Shown one piece after another: positions 5,824-7,606 of a stretch of DNA of 7,606 nucleotides (positions are counted from its first letter, which is position 1; each line of letters opens with the position of its first letter). Below the pieces are notes generated by a model. It had not been told where the DNA came from, searched no databases, and was given only the letters and a program-made list of their open reading frames with translations. The position numbers and the translations under genes are program-made. Source of the stretch: an uncultured Clostridia bacterium (GTDB lineage: Bacteria > Bacillota > Clostridia > Christensenellales > Borkfalkiaceae); the NCBI GenBank assembly GCA_946540675.1, contig CAMNIW010000062.1:1-7606 (forward strand), in the 5' to 3' direction.

Positions 5824-6338
5824 AGAAATTGAGTTTCGTATTGGCGGTAGTCGCCGCTTTGACGGTTTTCGCGTCCTGCGGAAAAAAGGATAAATACGTT
5901 CTGGACGAAAAGACGTTTTTTCTCGTGATGACCAACGTATGGTATTACCCGGAGCAGTACGCCGGGGCGGAAATGGAATTTGCCTGTTATACTTACAGGC
6001 TTACCGACGTCGACGGAAAGGAATATATGTGCGGAGTGAGAAAATGCGCTTCGGGTTACGGGTGCAAGTGCGGAAAAGATACGATAATCGGCTTTTTGCT
6101 CGAATACGACGGCGCCGTTCCCGAGCCGATAAAGCAAAGCGAAGATTCGCCCGAAAAAGCCTGGATACGCGTAAAGGGCAGGCTTAAAGGGAACGGAAAG
6201 ACCGATATATACGTCTACGCCTACAACGGCGACGAGATAGACTATAACACCGTAGAAAAGATAAGTCTTCTCACTTTTTCGGCGGACGACGTCGAGAAAA
6301 TAGAAGATTATTCGGGTCTTAATTATTACGTGAGTTAA
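5820..6338 (+). CDS. Cysteine-rich lipoprotein resembling the YcgQ/DUF1980 C-terminal domain
   Basis: The 172-residue product has a lipoprotein signal peptide (MKKLSFVLAV...) ending in F-A-S-C20; Phe at -3 is less usual than Leu. The mature part contains C56 and a compact cluster C71-x4-C76-x5-C82-x-C84, a plausible metal or disulfide site. The order of blocks (YYPEQYAGAEMEF, a YTYR turn, IIGFLLEYDG, then W-I-R-V-K-G) recalls the C-terminal domain of YcgQ-like TIGR03943/DUF1980 proteins (Y-x-G-K-x-x-x-F-x-G-F-V-Y-R ... G-L-L-V ... W-V-K-V-K-G), which partner a YcgR-type permease. That comparison is from memory and by eye. Its ATG lies inside the znuB stop (ATGA at 5820-5823), so it is translationally coupled to the permease. 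Extending the frame upstream would read into znuB and lose the signal peptide. A role beside ZnuA as a metal-binding accessory is inferred. Confidence 0.8.
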   Translation: MKKLSFVLAVVAALTVFASCGKKDKYVLDEKTFFLVMTNVWYYPEQYAGAEMEFACYTYRLTDVDGKEYMCGVRKCASGYGCKCGKDTIIGFLLEYDGAVPEPIKQSEDSPEKAWIRVKGRLKGNGKTDIYVYAYNGDEIDYNTVEKISLLTFSADDVEKIEDYSGLNYYVS

Positions 6339-6348
6339 AGGAGAAATT

Positions 6349-6981
6349 ATGGCTAATAAAAGAGTAAAAGAAGAGCGCGCACGCGAAAACGAGCGCGCAA
6401 AAAGGCAAACGCTTATCGTGAACGCGCGCAGGAAGTTTCAGCCGTTCGCACTGTCCGCGGCGATAGTCTCGCTCGTTATTATGCTTTTGTTTTTCGTCGA
6501 CTGGGCGGCGGTGTACAATACCGACATACGCGGAAACGAAGTAAAGATATCCGGATTCAATACGTTTTTTGCGGCGATATCGGGCGGATATACGAAAGCG
6601 GACAAGATATACGGCAATATGGCGGCGCCCTTTTTCTATTACGCGGCGGATTGGTGCAAGGCGATAGGGGTGCTTACCGTGGCGGCTTTTTTCGTGAATA
6701 TCCTTTGTCTTGCCGCGTCGCTCACGGCGTATTTTACGGAGTATAAGCGGATAAGCGCGCTGACGCTCGGGTGCGCGGCGGTGCTTTTCGCGCTTTTGCT
6801 CGCGATATTTTTCATCGCGCTTTCCATGAAGGATTCGCGGATACTTCCCGTGTATTGCGGCGGAAATCCCAAGTGTTCTATACGGTCGGCGGCGCTTCTT
6901 CCGGCGGTCGTTTCGGCGGGATGCTTTGCGCTGTCTTTGATCGGGTGGATAAAATACGAAAAAGCGATGAAAAAATTATAA
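6349..6981 (+). CDS. Four-helix membrane protein of unknown function
   Basis: The 210-residue product has a strongly charged cytoplasmic N-terminus (KRVKEERARENERAKRQ, 4-20) and four hydrophobic segments at about 33-56, 105-128, 136-159 and 181-201. A polar outside loop (57-100) follows helix 1. A second outside loop between helices 3 and 4 contains C170 and C176 (YCGGNPKC), which could form a disulfide or bind a metal. I recognise no family. An excellent ribosome site, AAAGGAG (6337-6343), overlaps the stop of the upstream lipoprotein gene, 5 bases before the ATG. It is therefore the last gene of the zinc unit, just before the terminator. Membership in the transcript does not by itself prove a zinc-related role. 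Confidence 0.8.
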   Translation: MANKRVKEERARENERAKRQTLIVNARRKFQPFALSAAIVSLVIMLLFFVDWAAVYNTDIRGNEVKISGFNTFFAAISGGYTKADKIYGNMAAPFFYYAADWCKAIGVLTVAAFFVNILCLAASLTAYFTEYKRISALTLGCAAVLFALLLAIFFIALSMKDSRILPVYCGGNPKCSIRSAALLPAVVSAGCFALSLIGWIKYEKAMKKL

Positions 6982-6991
6982 GTTAAAACGA

Positions 6992-7009
6992 CCCGACGGT
7001 ACAGTCGGG
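6992..7009 (+). other. Small hairpin between the last gene and the terminator
   Basis: CCCGAC (6992-6997) pairs with GTCGGG (7004-7009) around a 6-base loop. It is not followed by a U-tract (CAGATGAATC follows), so it is not a terminator by itself. It lies 10 bases after the stop and 21 bases before the true terminator, and may protect the 3' end or be incidental. Confidence 0.5.
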
Positions 7010-7030
7010 CAGATGAATCGTTGAGAAAGT

Positions 7031-7055
7031 AAAAGCCCCGTTTTTCGGGGCTTTT
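7031..7055 (+). terminator. Intrinsic terminator of the zinc locus
   Basis: AAAAGCCCCG (7031-7040) pairs perfectly with CGGGGCTTTT (7046-7055) around TTTTT, and the U-run continues as TTTTATAAT. The symmetric A and T tracts would let it also work on the minus strand, although no minus-strand gene approaches from the right. Confidence 0.92.
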
Positions 7056-7100
7056 ATAATGTTCAAGAAGCCGCCCGATCGTTTCGCGATATTCGGGACG

Positions 7101-7125
7101 AATAATAATCCGAACGATTATTGTT
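7101..7125. other. AT-rich inverted repeat in the intergenic region 7056-7158
   Basis: AATAATAATC (7101-7110) and GATTATTGTT (7116-7125) form a 10-bp stem with one G-T pair around CGAAC. It lies 34 bases upstream of the -35 hexamer at 7159, so it would not be in that transcript and might be a protein-binding site. I see no gene between the terminator (7055) and the promoter (7159), and nothing else notable there. Confidence 0.4.
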
Positions 7126-7158
7126 ATCGAAGAATTACGCCGAATTTGCGCGTTGCGA

Positions 7159-7187
7159 TTTACATTTGCCTTAAATGATATTATAAT
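7159..7187 (+). promoter_or_regulatory. Promoter for the DUF4886 gene
   Basis: TTTACA (7159-7164, one mismatch to the -35 consensus), a 17-base spacer and a perfect TATAAT (7182-7187). Transcription would start near 7194, giving a leader of about 120 bases before the ATG at 7315. That leader holds a small ORF and a 5-bp hairpin, TCGCC/GGCGA at 7269-7281. Confidence 0.75.
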
Positions 7188-7219
7188 AAAGGGGCAATAC
7201 GTCGATCGGCGGAGTCGGT

Positions 7220-7318
7220 ATGCGATGCGGATATGAAAAACAAGGACACGGAAGCGGTCATCCGACCTTCGCCGCAGGCGAGCGTATAAAATTATCAAAA
7301 GAGAGAGCAGAACGATGA
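7220..7318 (+). CDS. Candidate 32-residue ORF coupled to the DUF4886 gene
   Basis: An ATG at 7220 opens a 32-codon frame ending at TGA 7316-7318. The stop overlaps the ATG of the DUF4886 gene in an ATGA arrangement, the classic sign of translational coupling. GGAG at 7211-7214 lies 5 bases before the ATG, and the promoter at 7159-7187 is the nearest upstream signal. The peptide begins MRCGYEKQGHGSGHP and ends in a charged stretch (KLSKERAER), with no membrane segment or family I recognise. It could be a leader peptide that governs translation of the downstream gene, whose own ribosome site (GAGAG at 7301-7305) is weak, or a chance ORF. Confidence 0.4.
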   Translation: MRCGYEKQGHGSGHPTFAAGERIKLSKERAER

Positions 7319-7606
7319 AAATTTTAGCGATAGGCAACAGTTTTTCGGACAACGCGACGCGTAAGCTTCACGAAGTATTGACGGCGCTCGGAGAAAAGGA
7401 CGTATATATAGGCAATCTCTATATAGGCGGCTGTTCGATAGATACGCACGTAAAGAACGCCGAAGAGTCGCTGCCCCTTTACGATTACAGGGTAAACGAC
7501 GGAAATGGCTGGGTAACGACTCCGAATTATAAGTCGATAGACGCGCTCACGTCCGAGAAATGGGATTTTATATCTATGCAGCAGGCGAGCCACGACAGCG
7601 GCATAG
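7315..7606 (+). CDS. DUF4886 protein, SGNH-hydrolase-like (partial, N-terminal part)
   Basis: The first 97 residues are present; the frame is open to the window edge. The start MKILAIGNSFSDNA carries a GNSFS variant of the GDSL/SGNH block I, with S9 as the likely nucleophile. NLYIGGCSIDTH (34-45) resembles the block that usually supplies the oxyanion glycine, and WDFISMQQASHDSG (83-96) is the typical third block of the DUF4886 family. Characterised SGNH hydrolases act on esters, often acetyl groups on carbohydrates, but the substrate of DUF4886 proteins is not known to me. No signal peptide is visible, so the protein appears cytoplasmic. The catalytic Asp-His pair should lie in the missing C-terminal part. 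The ATG overlaps the stop of the upstream 32-codon ORF. Confidence 0.85.
   Translation, partial: MKILAIGNSFSDNATRKLHEVLTALGEKDVYIGNLYIGGCSIDTHVKNAEESLPLYDYRVNDGNGWVTTPNYKSIDALTSEKWDFISMQQASHDSGI

Noticed and set aside
6639..7352. Open minus-strand frame of 237 codons at the right end
   Set aside because: It crosses the four-helix gene, the terminator, the promoter at 7159 and the DUF4886 start; it has no recognisable domain and is best explained by codon bias of the plus-strand genes.

Overview
The window looks like a chromosomal segment of a Clostridia-type Firmicute, probably an uncultured gut lineage. The evidence is strong AGGAG-like ribosome sites, TTGACA/TATAAT promoters with 17-base spacers, lipoprotein signal peptides, a Gram-positive-style lipoprotein ZnuA, heavy use of ATA for Ile, and tightly packed operons. 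Taxonomy below that level is not secure. No phage, insertion sequence, CRISPR array, tRNA or rRNA is visible.

Layout. (1) Positions 1-2114, plus strand: the 3' end of an ABC exporter ATPase, a two-domain GNAT acetyltransferase and phosphopentomutase (deoB) are stacked with 1-base gaps, so they form one transcript ending at a bidirectional hairpin terminator (2120-2149). (2) Positions 2154-2717, minus strand: 5-formyltetrahydrofolate cyclo-ligase, convergent with deoB and driven by a promoter that leaves almost no leader. (3) Positions 2761-7055, plus strand: a zinc-uptake locus. It starts at a good promoter and holds a 97-residue membrane protein with an extracytoplasmic H-x-C-x4-C-x2-C cluster. 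A leader able to fold into a three-way junction follows, then znuA (His-rich lipoprotein), znuC (ATPase), znuB (permease), a cysteine-rich lipoprotein resembling the C-terminal domain of the YcgQ/DUF1980 proteins, and a four-helix membrane protein. A strong intrinsic terminator closes the unit. (4) Positions 7056-7606: an intergenic stretch with an AT-rich hairpin and a clear promoter, a candidate 32-codon ORF overlapping by ATGA the start of a DUF4886 (SGNH-hydrolase-like) gene that runs off the window.

How it fits together. ZnuA would capture Zn(II) outside the membrane, ZnuB would pass it inward and ZnuC would power transport. The flanking small Cys/His membrane protein and the Cys-rich lipoprotein, the latter sharing a 4-base overlap with znuB, are good candidates for metal-binding accessories of the same system. 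The least explained parts are these accessories, the branched RNA element before znuA, and the imperfect dyad lying across the divergent promoters at 2748-2777.
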